From Thiomicrorhabdus sp. (GTDB lineage: Bacteria > Pseudomonadota > Gammaproteobacteria > Thiomicrospirales > Thiomicrospiraceae), in the NCBI GenBank assembly GCA_015488565.1, contig WFNQ01000040.1, positions 1-24,632 of the forward strand: a stretch of DNA of 24,632 bases, given 5' to 3'. Numbering within the stretch: the first letter of the stretch is position 1; every line of letters starts with the position of its first letter. Both the position numbers and the translations under genes were made by a program. The notes beneath the pieces were generated by a model. That model was not told where the DNA came from. It did not search any database and saw only the letters and a list, made by a program, of their open reading frames with translations. This document shows, one piece after another, positions 7,048-14,568 of the stretch.

Positions 7048-7443
7048 ATGAGTATGTCTGATCCAGTTGCTGATATGTTGACACGCATTCGTAATGGCCA
7101 AATGGCTGGCCACGCGAAAGTATTAATGCCTTCTTCAAAATTAAAGCTTTCATTAGCTAAGGTTTTGAATGATGAAGGTTTTATTTCTTCATTCAGTATT
7201 AATGAGAATGGTGGAAAAGCTGAGCTTTCAGTTGATCTAAAGTATTTTGAAGGGAAACCCGTTATTGACATTATTAAACGAGTGAGCCGTCCAGGTTTGC
7301 GAGTTTATAAAAACAAAGATGAGTTACCTAAAGTGATTGGTGGTCTTGGTATCGCTGTTATTTCAACATCAAAAGGTATTATGACTGACCATGATGCGCG
7401 TAAAGCGGGTATCGGCGGTGAAGTTGTTTGCTACGTAGCATAA
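7048..7443 (+). CDS. rpsH: 30S ribosomal protein S8
   Basis: S8 is a primary 16S rRNA-binding protein that organises the central domain and, in E. coli, represses the spc operon. The product has 131 residues (E. coli 130), starting MSMSDPVADMLTRIRNGQ. The C-terminal rRNA-binding part has GLGIAVISTSKGIMTDHDAR and ends GGEVVCYVA. TAAGGA lies ten bases before the ATG. The second Met (7054) is an alternative start; the E. coli protein also begins MSM. Confidence 0.99.
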   Translation: MSMSDPVADMLTRIRNGQMAGHAKVLMPSSKLKLSLAKVLNDEGFISSFSINENGGKAELSVDLKYFEGKPVIDIIKRVSRPGLRVYKNKDELPKVIGGLGIAVISTSKGIMTDHDARKAGIGGEVVCYVA

Positions 7444-7453
7444 GGGGTTTATT

Positions 7454-7987
7454 ATGTCTAGAATTGCAAAAGCTCCTGTGAGCATACCATCTGGTGTTGA
7501 AATTACATTTAATGGTACAGAAGTCACTGTAAAAAGTTCTAAAGCTTCATTAACTAAGGTTTTTAATAAAGCGGTAGAGTTTAAATCTGAAAATAATCAA
7601 GTTGTTTGTTCGCCAGTTTCTGGTGCAGCTGGTGGTTGGGCGCAGGCAGGTACTGCTCGTTCAATCATCAACAATATGGTTGTTGGTGTTACAGATGGTT
7701 ATGAGAAAAAACTTAAGTTAGTAGGTGTTGGTTACCGTGCGAAAGCTGCTGGTAATGTACTTAATTTAACATTAGGCTTCTCACATCCAGTTGATTATAC
7801 ACTGCCTGAAGGGGTTAGTGTTGAGACACCATCTCAGACTGAAATCGTTGTAAAAGGTGCGGATAAGCAAGCTGTTGGACAGGTTGCTGCTGAAATTCGT
7901 GCATATCGTCCACCTGAACCTTACAAAGGGAAGGGTGTTAAGTATGCTGATGAGCGTATTTTACGCAAAGAAGCTAAGAAGAAATAA
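7454..7987 (+). CDS. rplF: 50S ribosomal protein L6
   Basis: L6 lies near the sarcin-ricin loop and helps shape the factor-binding site. The 177 residues equal the E. coli length. It begins MSRIAKAPVSIPSGVE. The second domain carries KLKLVGVGYRAKAAG, LGFSHPVDY and the family signature PEPYKGKGVKYADERI near the C-terminus. AAGGGG precedes the ATG. Confidence 0.99.
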   Translation: MSRIAKAPVSIPSGVEITFNGTEVTVKSSKASLTKVFNKAVEFKSENNQVVCSPVSGAAGGWAQAGTARSIINNMVVGVTDGYEKKLKLVGVGYRAKAAGNVLNLTLGFSHPVDYTLPEGVSVETPSQTEIVVKGADKQAVGQVAAEIRAYRPPEPYKGKGVKYADERILRKEAKKK

Positions 7988-8001
7988 AGCTGGAAGTTGA
8001 T

Positions 8002-8355
8002 ATGAATAAGAAAACAGCCCGTCTTCGTAGAGCTAAGAAAACTCGCGCTAAAATTACAGAGCTTAACATGCCAAGATTGTGTGTTCATCGCACATCTCAG
8101 CATATTTATGCTCAGTTAATCTCAGCGGATGGCGCAGAGGTGATTGCTGCGAGCTCTACGGTTCAAGCGGACGTTAAAAAAGAAATCAGCAATACTGGTA
8201 ATAAAGTGGCTGCTGCTGCTGTCGGAAAGTCGATAGCTGAAAAAGCAAAAGCAGCTGGTGTTACTGCGGTTGCTTTTGATCGTTCAGGATTTAAGTATCA
8301 TGGTCGTATCCAACAATTAGCAGACTCAGCCCGTGAAAACGGTCTTGAATTTTAA
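8002..8355 (+). CDS. rplR: 50S ribosomal protein L18
   Basis: L18 anchors 5S rRNA together with L5. The 117 residues equal the E. coli length. The basic N-terminus (KKTARLRRAKKTRAKI) is followed by PRLCVHRTSQHIYAQLI, and the C-terminus has VAFDRSGFKYHGRIQQLAD and ARENGLEF. GGAAG lies upstream of the ATG in the 14-bp gap after rplF. Confidence 0.99.
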   Translation: MNKKTARLRRAKKTRAKITELNMPRLCVHRTSQHIYAQLISADGAEVIAASSTVQADVKKEISNTGNKVAAAAVGKSIAEKAKAAGVTAVAFDRSGFKYHGRIQQLADSARENGLEF

Positions 8356-8370
8356 AGGAAGGATTAATAT

Positions 8371-8874
8371 ATGTCTTCACGTGAATTACAAGACGACGGA
8401 ATGATTGAAAAACTAGTAAATGTTCGCCGAGTGGCCAAGGTGGTCAAGGGTGGGCGAGTATTTGGTTTTTCAGCTTTGGCGGTCGTTGGAGATGGAGATG
8501 GTCGTGTAGGTTATGGCAGTGGTAAGGCCAGTGAAGTACCTGTTGCGATTAAGAAAGCCATGGAAAAAGCCCGACGTAATATGAGAGACGTTCATCTTAA
8601 TGATGGAACGATTCAGTACCCAATTAACTTTAAACAGGGAGCGGTTAATATCGTGATGCTTCCTGCTTCTGAAGGTACTGGTGTTATTGCAGGTGGTGCA
8701 ATGCGTGCTGTGTTAGAAGCAGCAGGTGTTAAGAATGTACTTTCTAAATGTATTGGAACAACACGTCCTGTTAATGTTGTACGTTCAACAGTGAATGCGT
8801 TATCTGGTATATCGAGTCCTGATTATATTGCAGCTAAGCGCGGCAAAACTGTCGAACAAATTTTAGGTGAGTAA
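8371..8874 (+). CDS. rpsE: 30S ribosomal protein S5
   Basis: S5 sits with S4 at the decoding-fidelity interface and binds mRNA at the entry channel. The 167 residues equal the E. coli length. The double-stranded-RNA-binding-like N domain contains VKGGRVFGFSALAVVGDG and GRVGYGSGKASEVPVAIKKA. The C domain has GTGVIAGGAMRAVLEAAGV. A strong AAGGAAGGA site precedes the ATG. The ATG of rpmD lies one base after its TAA. Confidence 0.99.
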   Translation: MSSRELQDDGMIEKLVNVRRVAKVVKGGRVFGFSALAVVGDGDGRVGYGSGKASEVPVAIKKAMEKARRNMRDVHLNDGTIQYPINFKQGAVNIVMLPASEGTGVIAGGAMRAVLEAAGVKNVLSKCIGTTRPVNVVRSTVNALSGISSPDYIAAKRGKTVEQILGE

Positions 8875-8875
8875 T

Positions 8876-9064
8876 ATGTCAGATAAAAAATATGTCACAG
8901 TGACTTTGGTAAAGAGCACAATTGGTCGTTTACCAGCGCACAGAGCATGTGTATCTGGTCTTGGCTTAAGAAAGATGCACCAAACAGTTAGCGTTATTGA
9001 TACTCCTGAAAACAGAGGGATGATTAATAAGGTTTCCTATTTGCTTAAGGTAGAGGAAGCATAA
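8876..9064 (+). CDS. rpmD: 50S ribosomal protein L30
   Basis: A small 50S protein. I take the ATG at 8876, which gives 62 residues beginning MSDKKYVTVTLVKSTIGR (E. coli 59 residues). AGGTGAG (8865-8871) is well spaced before it. An in-frame GTG at 8867, inside rpsE and within that Shine-Dalgarno, would add three residues and is unlikely. The family core STIGRLPAHRACVSGLGLRK and the DTPENRGMINKVSYLLKV ending are clear. Confidence 0.98.
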   Translation: MSDKKYVTVTLVKSTIGRLPAHRACVSGLGLRKMHQTVSVIDTPENRGMINKVSYLLKVEEA

Positions 9065-9065
9065 T

Positions 9066-9500
9066 ATGCAACTTAATACTCTAAAACCAGCAGAGGGTTC
9101 AACCTCTGTAAGAAAACGTGTTGGACGTGGTCAGGGTTCTGGCTGGGGTAAGATGGGTGGTCGTGGTCATAAAGGTCAAAAGTCTCGTTCTGGCGGAATG
9201 CCTAAAGTCGGTTTTGAAGGGGGGCAAATGCCTCTTCAAAAAAGATTGCCTAAAGTTGGTTTTTCATCAAGAAAGTCAGCTTATGCAACGGAAATTCGCC
9301 TTGATGTTTTAGTTAAGATTGATGCAGAAGTAATAGATTTAGCCTCTTTGAAAGCAGCCGATATTATTGGTGAGAAAATCAAAGTTGTTAAGGTTGTTAA
9401 GTCTGGCGAATTGACTAAAGCTGTTAAATTATCTGGAATTAAAGCTACTGCAGGCGCGAAAGCGGCGATTGAAGCAGTTGGCGGCACTGTAGAAGCTTAA
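9066..9500 (+). CDS. rplO: 50S ribosomal protein L15
   Basis: L15 is a late-assembly 50S protein. The 144 residues equal the E. coli length. The glycine-rich basic N-terminus (VGRGQGSGWGKMGGRGHKGQ, then SRSGG) threads into the rRNA, and the C-terminal globular part ends AGAKAAIEAVGGTVEA. The start is one base after the rpmD stop. Translation probably relies on coupling. Confidence 0.99.
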   Translation: MQLNTLKPAEGSTSVRKRVGRGQGSGWGKMGGRGHKGQKSRSGGMPKVGFEGGQMPLQKRLPKVGFSSRKSAYATEIRLDVLVKIDAEVIDLASLKAADIIGEKIKVVKVVKSGELTKAVKLSGIKATAGAKAAIEAVGGTVEA

Positions 9501-9503
9501 AAT

Positions 9504-10814
9504 ATGAATAGTTCAACGGCATCAGCGGGTATGAGTGATTTAAAGAGTAAAATTTTATTCGTTCTTGGGGCGATAATTGTTTTTAGATTGGGAACGCACA
9601 TTCCGGTTCCATCGATTGATCCGATTGCGTTGGCTGCGATGTTTGAACAGCAGAAGGGTACTATTTTAGACATGTTTAACATGTTCTCAGGTGGTGCGCT
9701 TGAGCGTCTATCTATTTTTGCTTTAGGAATTATGCCGTATATTTCTGCATCGATTATTATGCAGTTATTAACAGTAGTATCTCCAACATTAGAGCAATTG
9801 AAAAAAGACGGAGAGCAAGGTCGGCGAAAAATTACTCAATATACTCGAATGGGTACGGTCGTTTTGGCCACCTTTCAAGGGTTGGGTGTGGCGATTGCAC
9901 TAGAGTCCCAAAACATTAATGGAATGCCTGTCGTGATTGACCCTGGGCTGTTATTTAAGATAACAGCTGTTGTGACACTTGTATCAGGTACTATTTTCTT
10001 GATGTGGTTAGGAGAGCAGATTACAGAGCGTGGTATTGGTAATGGTATTTCAATCATTATTTTTGCTGGAATCGTAGCGGGTCTTCCTTCTGCATTGGGT
10101 GGTACTTTTGAGCAGGTTAACACAGGTGCCTTGCATGCGATTACAGTCTTTATTCTGTTGGCGCTTGTCTTTGCAGTGATTGCTTTTGTTGTTTTTGTGG
10201 AGCGTGGACAGCGTAGAATACCTGTTCACTATGCTCAAAAAATGCGAGGGCGTAAGTTATATGGTGGTCAAGAGTCTCATTTGCCGTTAAAGTTAAATAT
10301 GGCAGGTGTTATTCCACCAATCTTTGCTTCAAGTATCATCCTTTTCCCTGCTACTTTAGGAGGGTGGTTTGGTTCTGCAGAAGGAATGGGTTGGTTAGCT
10401 GATATTGCAACGACAATCTCTCCAGGTCAGCCGTTGTATGTTCTGTTATATGCTTTGGCAATAATATTTTTCTGCTTTTTTTATACAGCGATTATATTTA
10501 ACCCAAGTGAAACAGCGGATAATTTAAGAAAGTCGGGTGCTTATTTACCAGGAATTAGACCAGGGGCTCAAACAGCACGTCATATCGATGGTATTATGGG
10601 TCGTTTAACGTTAGCGGGTGCAATTTATATTACAGCCGTCTGCTTGTTGCCTGAGTTCTTAATTCTTTACTGGAATGTTCCATTCTATTTTGGTGGTACA
10701 TCACTGTTGATCATAGTCATTGTTACGATGGATTTTATGACTTCAGTTCAGGCTCAAATGCAGTCTAGCCAGTATGAAAGCATGATGAAAAAATCAAAAC
10801 TCAAGAGTAAATAA
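9504..10814 (+). CDS. secY: Preprotein translocase channel subunit SecY
   Basis: SecY is the inner-membrane channel of the Sec translocon, working with SecE, SecG and SecA. The product has 436 residues (E. coli 443) and ten hydrophobic segments. The plug and TM2 region contains DMFNMFSGGALERLSIFALG and MPYISASIIMQLL. The cytoplasmic C5 loop holds SGAYLPGIRPGAQTARHI, with the SecA-contacting arginine of IRPG. It begins three bases after rplO with no clear Shine-Dalgarno, so translation is probably coupled. It is the last spc gene here; no rpmJ follows. Confidence 0.99.
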   Translation: MNSSTASAGMSDLKSKILFVLGAIIVFRLGTHIPVPSIDPIALAAMFEQQKGTILDMFNMFSGGALERLSIFALGIMPYISASIIMQLLTVVSPTLEQLKKDGEQGRRKITQYTRMGTVVLATFQGLGVAIALESQNINGMPVVIDPGLLFKITAVVTLVSGTIFLMWLGEQITERGIGNGISIIIFAGIVAGLPSALGGTFEQVNTGALHAITVFILLALVFAVIAFVVFVERGQRRIPVHYAQKMRGRKLYGGQESHLPLKLNMAGVIPPIFASSIILFPATLGGWFGSAEGMGWLADIATTISPGQPLYVLLYALAIIFFCFFYTAIIFNPSETADNLRKSGAYLPGIRPGAQTARHIDGIMGRLTLAGAIYITAVCLLPEFLILYWNVPFYFGGTSLLIIVIVTMDFMTSVQAQMQSSQYESMMKKSKLKSK

Positions 10815-10847
10815 CTTAAATAAAGTTATTGTTCTAGTATTTTATTT

Positions 10848-10874
10848 GAAAGGCGAGTATAATCCTCGCTTTTC
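10848..10874 (+). promoter_or_regulatory. Hairpin with a -10 box in its loop, before rpsM
   Basis: GAAAGGCGAG (10848-10857) pairs with CTCGCTTTTC (10865-10874) over 10 bp with one G-U. The seven-base loop begins with a perfect TATAAT (10858-10863). The -35 position (10835-10840, TAGTAT) is a poor match. As DNA this can be the alpha operon promoter, with a start near 10870. As RNA reading through from secY it would fold into a terminator- or processing-like hairpin. From the predicted start only about 30 nt lead to rpsM. Confidence 0.6.
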
Positions 10875-10900
10875 AGTAGACGGATTAAAGGGAGCGCATT

Positions 10901-11257
10901 ATGGCACGTATTGCCGGCGTAAACATTCCCGTTAACAAACATATTGTTATCGGCTTGACTTCGATCTACGGAGTTGGTTCAACTACAGCAAAAGCTATTT
11001 GTGCAGCTGCTGATTTGAATCCATCAACCAAGGTTCGAGAACTAACTGAAGAGCAGTTAGAATCACTTCGTTCAGAAGTGACAAAATTTAAGATAGAAGG
11101 TGATCTTCGTCGTGAAGTATCTATGAACATTAAGCGTTTAATGGACATGGGATGTTATCGAGGAATTCGTCATCGTCGTAGTTTGCCTCTTCGAGGGCAA
11201 CGTACCAAAACTAATGCACGTACTCGTAAAGGTCCTGTGCGACCTATTAAGCGATAA
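10901..11257 (+). CDS. rpsM: 30S ribosomal protein S13
   Basis: S13 is in the 30S head, contacts P-site tRNA and forms bridges to L5. The 118 residues equal the E. coli length. It begins MARIAGVNIPVNKHIVIGL, has YGVGSTTAKAICAAA and GCYRGIRHRRSLPLRGQRTK segments, and ends with the basic KGPVRPIKR tail. GGGAG precedes the ATG. It is the first gene of the alpha operon. In E. coli rpmJ lies directly upstream; here it does not. Confidence 0.99.
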   Translation: MARIAGVNIPVNKHIVIGLTSIYGVGSTTAKAICAAADLNPSTKVRELTEEQLESLRSEVTKFKIEGDLRREVSMNIKRLMDMGCYRGIRHRRSLPLRGQRTKTNARTRKGPVRPIKR

Positions 11258-11278
11258 TGCATAACTGCGAGAATAAAT

Positions 11279-11668
11279 ATGGCTAAAGCAAGTTCGCGTG
11301 TTAAAAAGAAAGTAAAACAAGTAGTTACAGACGCAGTAGCGCATGTACATGCTAGTTTTAATAACACAATCGTTACTATTACAGATCGTCAGGGTAATGC
11401 CTTGTGCTGGGCTACTTCAGGTGGAAGCGGATTCCGTGGTTCACGAAAAAGTACACCTTTTGCTGCACAGGTTGCTGCTGAACGATGTGGTCAAATGGCG
11501 CACGACTATGGTGTCAAAAACTTAGAAGTTATGGTAAAGGGCCCTGGTCCTGGACGTGACTCAGCAGTTCGTGGCTTAAATAGTGCAGGATTCAAAATTA
11601 TATCAATTTCTGATGTAACACCGATTCCTCATAATGGTTGCCGTCCACCTAAGAAACGTCGCGTTTAA
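11279..11668 (+). CDS. rpsK: 30S ribosomal protein S11
   Basis: S11 forms part of the 30S platform near the mRNA exit. The 129 residues equal the E. coli length. Conserved blocks are HVHASFNNTIVTITDRQGN, ATSGGSGFRGSRKSTPFAAQ and the ending IPHNGCRPPKKRRV. Asn119 in the HNG sequence is where E. coli S11 forms isoaspartate. The Shine-Dalgarno is weak (GAG). Confidence 0.99.
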   Translation: MAKASSRVKKKVKQVVTDAVAHVHASFNNTIVTITDRQGNALCWATSGGSGFRGSRKSTPFAAQVAAERCGQMAHDYGVKNLEVMVKGPGPGRDSAVRGLNSAGFKIISISDVTPIPHNGCRPPKKRRV

Positions 11669-11682
11669 TATTTGAGGTAATC

Positions 11683-12303
11683 ATGGCTAGATATATTGGT
11701 CCAAAGTGTAAACTTGCCCGTCGTGAAGGGACTGATCTTTTTTTGAAAAGTGGTGTTCGTAGCATCGATTCAAAATGTAAAATTGATCAGTTACCAGGAC
11801 AACACGGTGCAGGTCGTAAGCGCGTAACAGAATACGGCTTACAGCTTCGTGAAAAACAAAAAGTTCGTCGTATATATGGCGTGCTAGAGAAAAAATTTCG
11901 TCTTTATTACAAAGAAGCTGATCGACGCAAAGGTTCAACAGGTGTTAACTTGTTGCAAATTCTTGAAAGTCGTTTAGATAATGTTGTATATCGAATGGGA
12001 TTTGCATCAACAAGAGCAGAGGCTCGTCAGTTGGTATCTCACAAATCAATCTTAGTAAACGGCAAATCAGTTAACATACCTTCTTATGAAGTTGGTGCTG
12101 GTGATGTTGTTGCTATTAGAGAGAAATCTCGCAACCAAACACGTATTGCGACAGCACTGGATTTGCATGCTCAAGCAGGTACTGTTAGTTGGGTTGAAGT
12201 AAATAAATCTGCGTTTGAAGGAACATTTAAGAATGCTCCAGATCGCACAGATCTTTCTTCTGATATCTCAGAAAACTTAATTGTTGAGCTTTACTCTAAG
12301 TAA
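11683..12303 (+). CDS. rpsD: 30S ribosomal protein S4
   Basis: S4 nucleates 30S assembly and in E. coli represses the alpha operon by binding a pseudoknot in the rpsM leader. The 206 residues equal the E. coli length. It begins MARYIGPKCKLARREGTDLF and carries an S4-type RNA-binding domain (LDNVVYRMGFASTRAEARQL, then VSHKSILVNG). GAGGT precedes the ATG. No leader long enough for an E. coli-type S4 pseudoknot is seen before rpsM. Confidence 0.99.
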   Translation: MARYIGPKCKLARREGTDLFLKSGVRSIDSKCKIDQLPGQHGAGRKRVTEYGLQLREKQKVRRIYGVLEKKFRLYYKEADRRKGSTGVNLLQILESRLDNVVYRMGFASTRAEARQLVSHKSILVNGKSVNIPSYEVGAGDVVAIREKSRNQTRIATALDLHAQAGTVSWVEVNKSAFEGTFKNAPDRTDLSSDISENLIVELYSK

Positions 12304-12327
12304 AATTTGATACGGAGATAACCTCTA

Positions 12328-13311
12328 ATGCAAGAGATGTTAGAACAGTTGTTAACGCCTCGTTTAGTTGATATACAACGTAAGAATGACTTTCATAGTC
12401 GTGTTACTTTGGAGCCACTTGAACGTGGTTTTGGACATACGCTAGGGAATGCTCTTCGACGTATTTTATTATCCTCTATGCCTGGTGGGGCTATTGTACA
12501 AGCCCAAATTGAAGGAGTTTTACATGAGTATTCTTCTATTGAAGGGGTAAGAGAAGATGTTTTAGAAATTCTTTTAAACCTCAAGGAAGTTGCTGTAAAA
12601 CTTAATGCGACAGACAGTGCAGAGTTGACCCTTAATAAAAAGGGTCCTGCGGTTGTGCGTGCTTCTGATATTGTATTAAACCACGATGTTGAAATCGCAA
12701 ATCCAGATCTTGTTATTGCACACCTTGCTGAAGATGCAGAGTTAAATATGACTTTGAAAGTTCAGTCAGGAATGGGATATCAAGCTTCGGTAAGATCAGA
12801 GGATGACTCACAAGTTGGCATTCTTCGTTTAGATGCGAGTTTTAGCCCTGTTCATACAGTAAGCTATGAAGTTCAAAATGCACGTGTTGAGCAACGTTCA
12901 GATTTAGATAAGTTAATTATTGATGTTGTAACGGATGGTACTTTAGACCCAGAAGATGCTATTAAAAAGGCAGCAACGGTTCTTCATTATCAACTTAATG
13001 CTTTTGTTGATCTTAAGCATAAAGAAGTGGTTGCTCCAGAGGAAGAAGATAATGAGTTTGATCCTATCTTCTTACAACCTGTCGATGACTTAGAGTTGAC
13101 TGTGCGTTCAGCAAACTGCTTGAAAGCAGAGCAAATTTATTATATTGGTGATTTGGTACAGAGAGCAGAACCTCACTTACTGAAAACTCCAAACTTAGGT
13201 AAAAAGTCTTTGCAAGAAATTAAAGATGTTCTTGCTCAAAGAGGTTTGAGCTTAGGTACTAAATTAGATAACTGGCCACCAGCAAGCTTGGTGAGTAAAG
13301 AGTCAGCATAA
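12328..13311 (+). CDS. rpoA: RNA polymerase alpha subunit
   Basis: The alpha subunit dimerises to start RNA polymerase assembly, and its C-terminal domain contacts UP elements and activators. The product has 327 residues (E. coli 329). The N-terminal domain has LEPLERGFGHTLGNALRRIL (residues 28-47). After an acidic linker (VAPEEEDNEFDP, about 235-246), the C-terminal domain has ELTVRSANCLKAEQIYYIGD; Arg260 aligns with E. coli Arg265, the key DNA-contacting residue. GGAG lies upstream of the start, 24 bp after rpsD. Confidence 0.99.
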   Translation: MQEMLEQLLTPRLVDIQRKNDFHSRVTLEPLERGFGHTLGNALRRILLSSMPGGAIVQAQIEGVLHEYSSIEGVREDVLEILLNLKEVAVKLNATDSAELTLNKKGPAVVRASDIVLNHDVEIANPDLVIAHLAEDAELNMTLKVQSGMGYQASVRSEDDSQVGILRLDASFSPVHTVSYEVQNARVEQRSDLDKLIIDVVTDGTLDPEDAIKKAATVLHYQLNAFVDLKHKEVVAPEEEDNEFDPIFLQPVDDLELTVRSANCLKAEQIYYIGDLVQRAEPHLLKTPNLGKKSLQEIKDVLAQRGLSLGTKLDNWPPASLVSKESA

Positions 13312-13326
13312 AATAAGGAAGCTATC

Positions 13327-13713
13327 ATGCGTCATGGTAAAACAGGTCGTAAGTTAAACCGTAACAGCTCGCACCGTAAGGCAATGTTTAAAAACATGTC
13401 TGCTTCACTTATCGATCATGAAGTGATTCGTACTACGGTTGCTAAGGCAAAGGAACTTCGCGGAGTTGCTGAGCCATTGATTACTTTAGCTAAAGTAGAC
13501 AGTGTACATAACCGCCGTACTGCTTTTGCTCGATTAGGTGATAAGGCAGCGGTTGCAAAATTATTTACGGAGCTTGGTCCTCGCTACCAAGCTCGTCCAG
13601 GTGGGTATATTCGTATTTTAAAATGCGGTTTCCGTCCTGGTGATAATGCACCAATGGCTATTGTTGAGTTGGTTGACCGTCCGGTTACCGATTCGATAGA
13701 AGCGGCTGAGTAA
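13327..13713 (+). CDS. rplQ: 50S ribosomal protein L17
   Basis: L17 lies near the tunnel exit. The product has 128 residues (E. coli 127), starting MRHGKTGRKLNRNSSHRKAM and including NRRTAFARLGDKAAVAKLF and PGGYIRILKCGFRPGDNAPM. AGGAAG precedes the ATG. It is the last gene of the alpha operon, ten bases before a strong terminator. Confidence 0.99.
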   Translation: MRHGKTGRKLNRNSSHRKAMFKNMSASLIDHEVIRTTVAKAKELRGVAEPLITLAKVDSVHNRRTAFARLGDKAAVAKLFTELGPRYQARPGGYIRILKCGFRPGDNAPMAIVELVDRPVTDSIEAAE

Positions 13714-13722
13714 TCAGCGAAT

Positions 13723-13750
13723 AAAAAAGCCAGCTTTTGCTGGCTTTTTT
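13723..13750 (+). terminator. Terminator of the alpha operon
   Basis: A perfect 12-bp inverted repeat, AAAAAAGCCAGC (13723-13734) and GCTGGCTTTTTT (13739-13750), flanks a TTTT loop and runs on into a T-rich stretch. Its symmetry lets it work in both directions. It separates rplQ from the TatD gene. Confidence 0.93.
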
Positions 13751-13785
13751 ATTTTTATCTAGATGATTTTTTCTAAAATTTAATT

Positions 13786-14568
13786 ATGATTATTGATACT
13801 CATTGTCATTTAGACTCTCTTCTTTTCTCTCCCCCTTCTTGCTTTCCTTATTTATTAAATAGAAAAAAACACTTAGAGTTCGATGCTTTTTTTATTAGCA
13901 TGTCAACGTCTCCTTTAGATTGGCTAACACAGTTAGAGCTTTCCAAGGAGTTTAAAAGAGTCTATTGTGCATTAGGGATTCATCCTTACTATGTTCAAAA
14001 TAGTGATTTTAAAAGCTTAGCATTACTTGAAAAGTTGTTTGTAGGTGAATCAATTGTTGCCTTAGGGGAGGTTGGTTTAGATTTTACTTTGCCTTATAAA
14101 AAAAATAAAACATTGCAGCTTGAGCTTCTTACAGAACAACTTCTTTTAGCAAAGCGATTTGATTTGCCCGCTTCACTCCATGTAAGAAAAGCGCATAACG
14201 AGATGTTGGATATATTATCTAATATTACTGTGCGGGGTGTCATTCATGGTTTAGGTGCGAGTAAAGAGTTGGCTCGCTCTTATATTGATTTAGGGTTTAA
14301 AATTGGTATTAATGGGGTTGTCATAAGAGAAAATGCATGCCGTTACCATGAATTAGTCAGGTATTTTGGTTTAAAGCATTTAGTTTTAGAGACGGATTTT
14401 CCTCATGTTAAAATAAAGAACTTAAAAGAACCTTTCTTGAGTGATATTATTTTAGTGGCTGGGAAAATAGCCTCTCTTTTAAATTGTTCGTTGGAAGAGG
14501 TTGTAGATAAAACCTCCTTGAATGCACAAAAAATTTTTAATTTAAATGGAATTTTAGATGGCAAATGA
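13786..14568 (+). CDS. TatD-family metal-dependent hydrolase
   Basis: A TIM-barrel amidohydrolase-superfamily protein of 260 residues. All expected metal ligands are visible: His6 and His8 in DTHCHLD, Glu95 in ALGEVGLDF, His132 in LHVRKAH, His154 in VIHGLG and Asp204 in LETDFPH. GIHP at 64-67 is also typical. Characterised TatD relatives are 3'-5' nucleases, but which member this is (YjjV-, YcfH- or TatD-like) I cannot tell; HGLGAS in place of the usual HCFSG-type motif marks it as divergent. No clear Shine-Dalgarno precedes the ATG. It overlaps tcdA by 11 bases. Confidence 0.9.
   Translation: MIIDTHCHLDSLLFSPPSCFPYLLNRKKHLEFDAFFISMSTSPLDWLTQLELSKEFKRVYCALGIHPYYVQNSDFKSLALLEKLFVGESIVALGEVGLDFTLPYKKNKTLQLELLTEQLLLAKRFDLPASLHVRKAHNEMLDILSNITVRGVIHGLGASKELARSYIDLGFKIGINGVVIRENACRYHELVRYFGLKHLVLETDFPHVKIKNLKEPFLSDIILVAGKIASLLNCSLEEVVDKTSLNAQKIFNLNGILDGK

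Noticed and set aside
8867..8875. GTG start for L30
   Set aside because: It lies within the Shine-Dalgarno of the ATG at 8876 and adds residues not found in the family.
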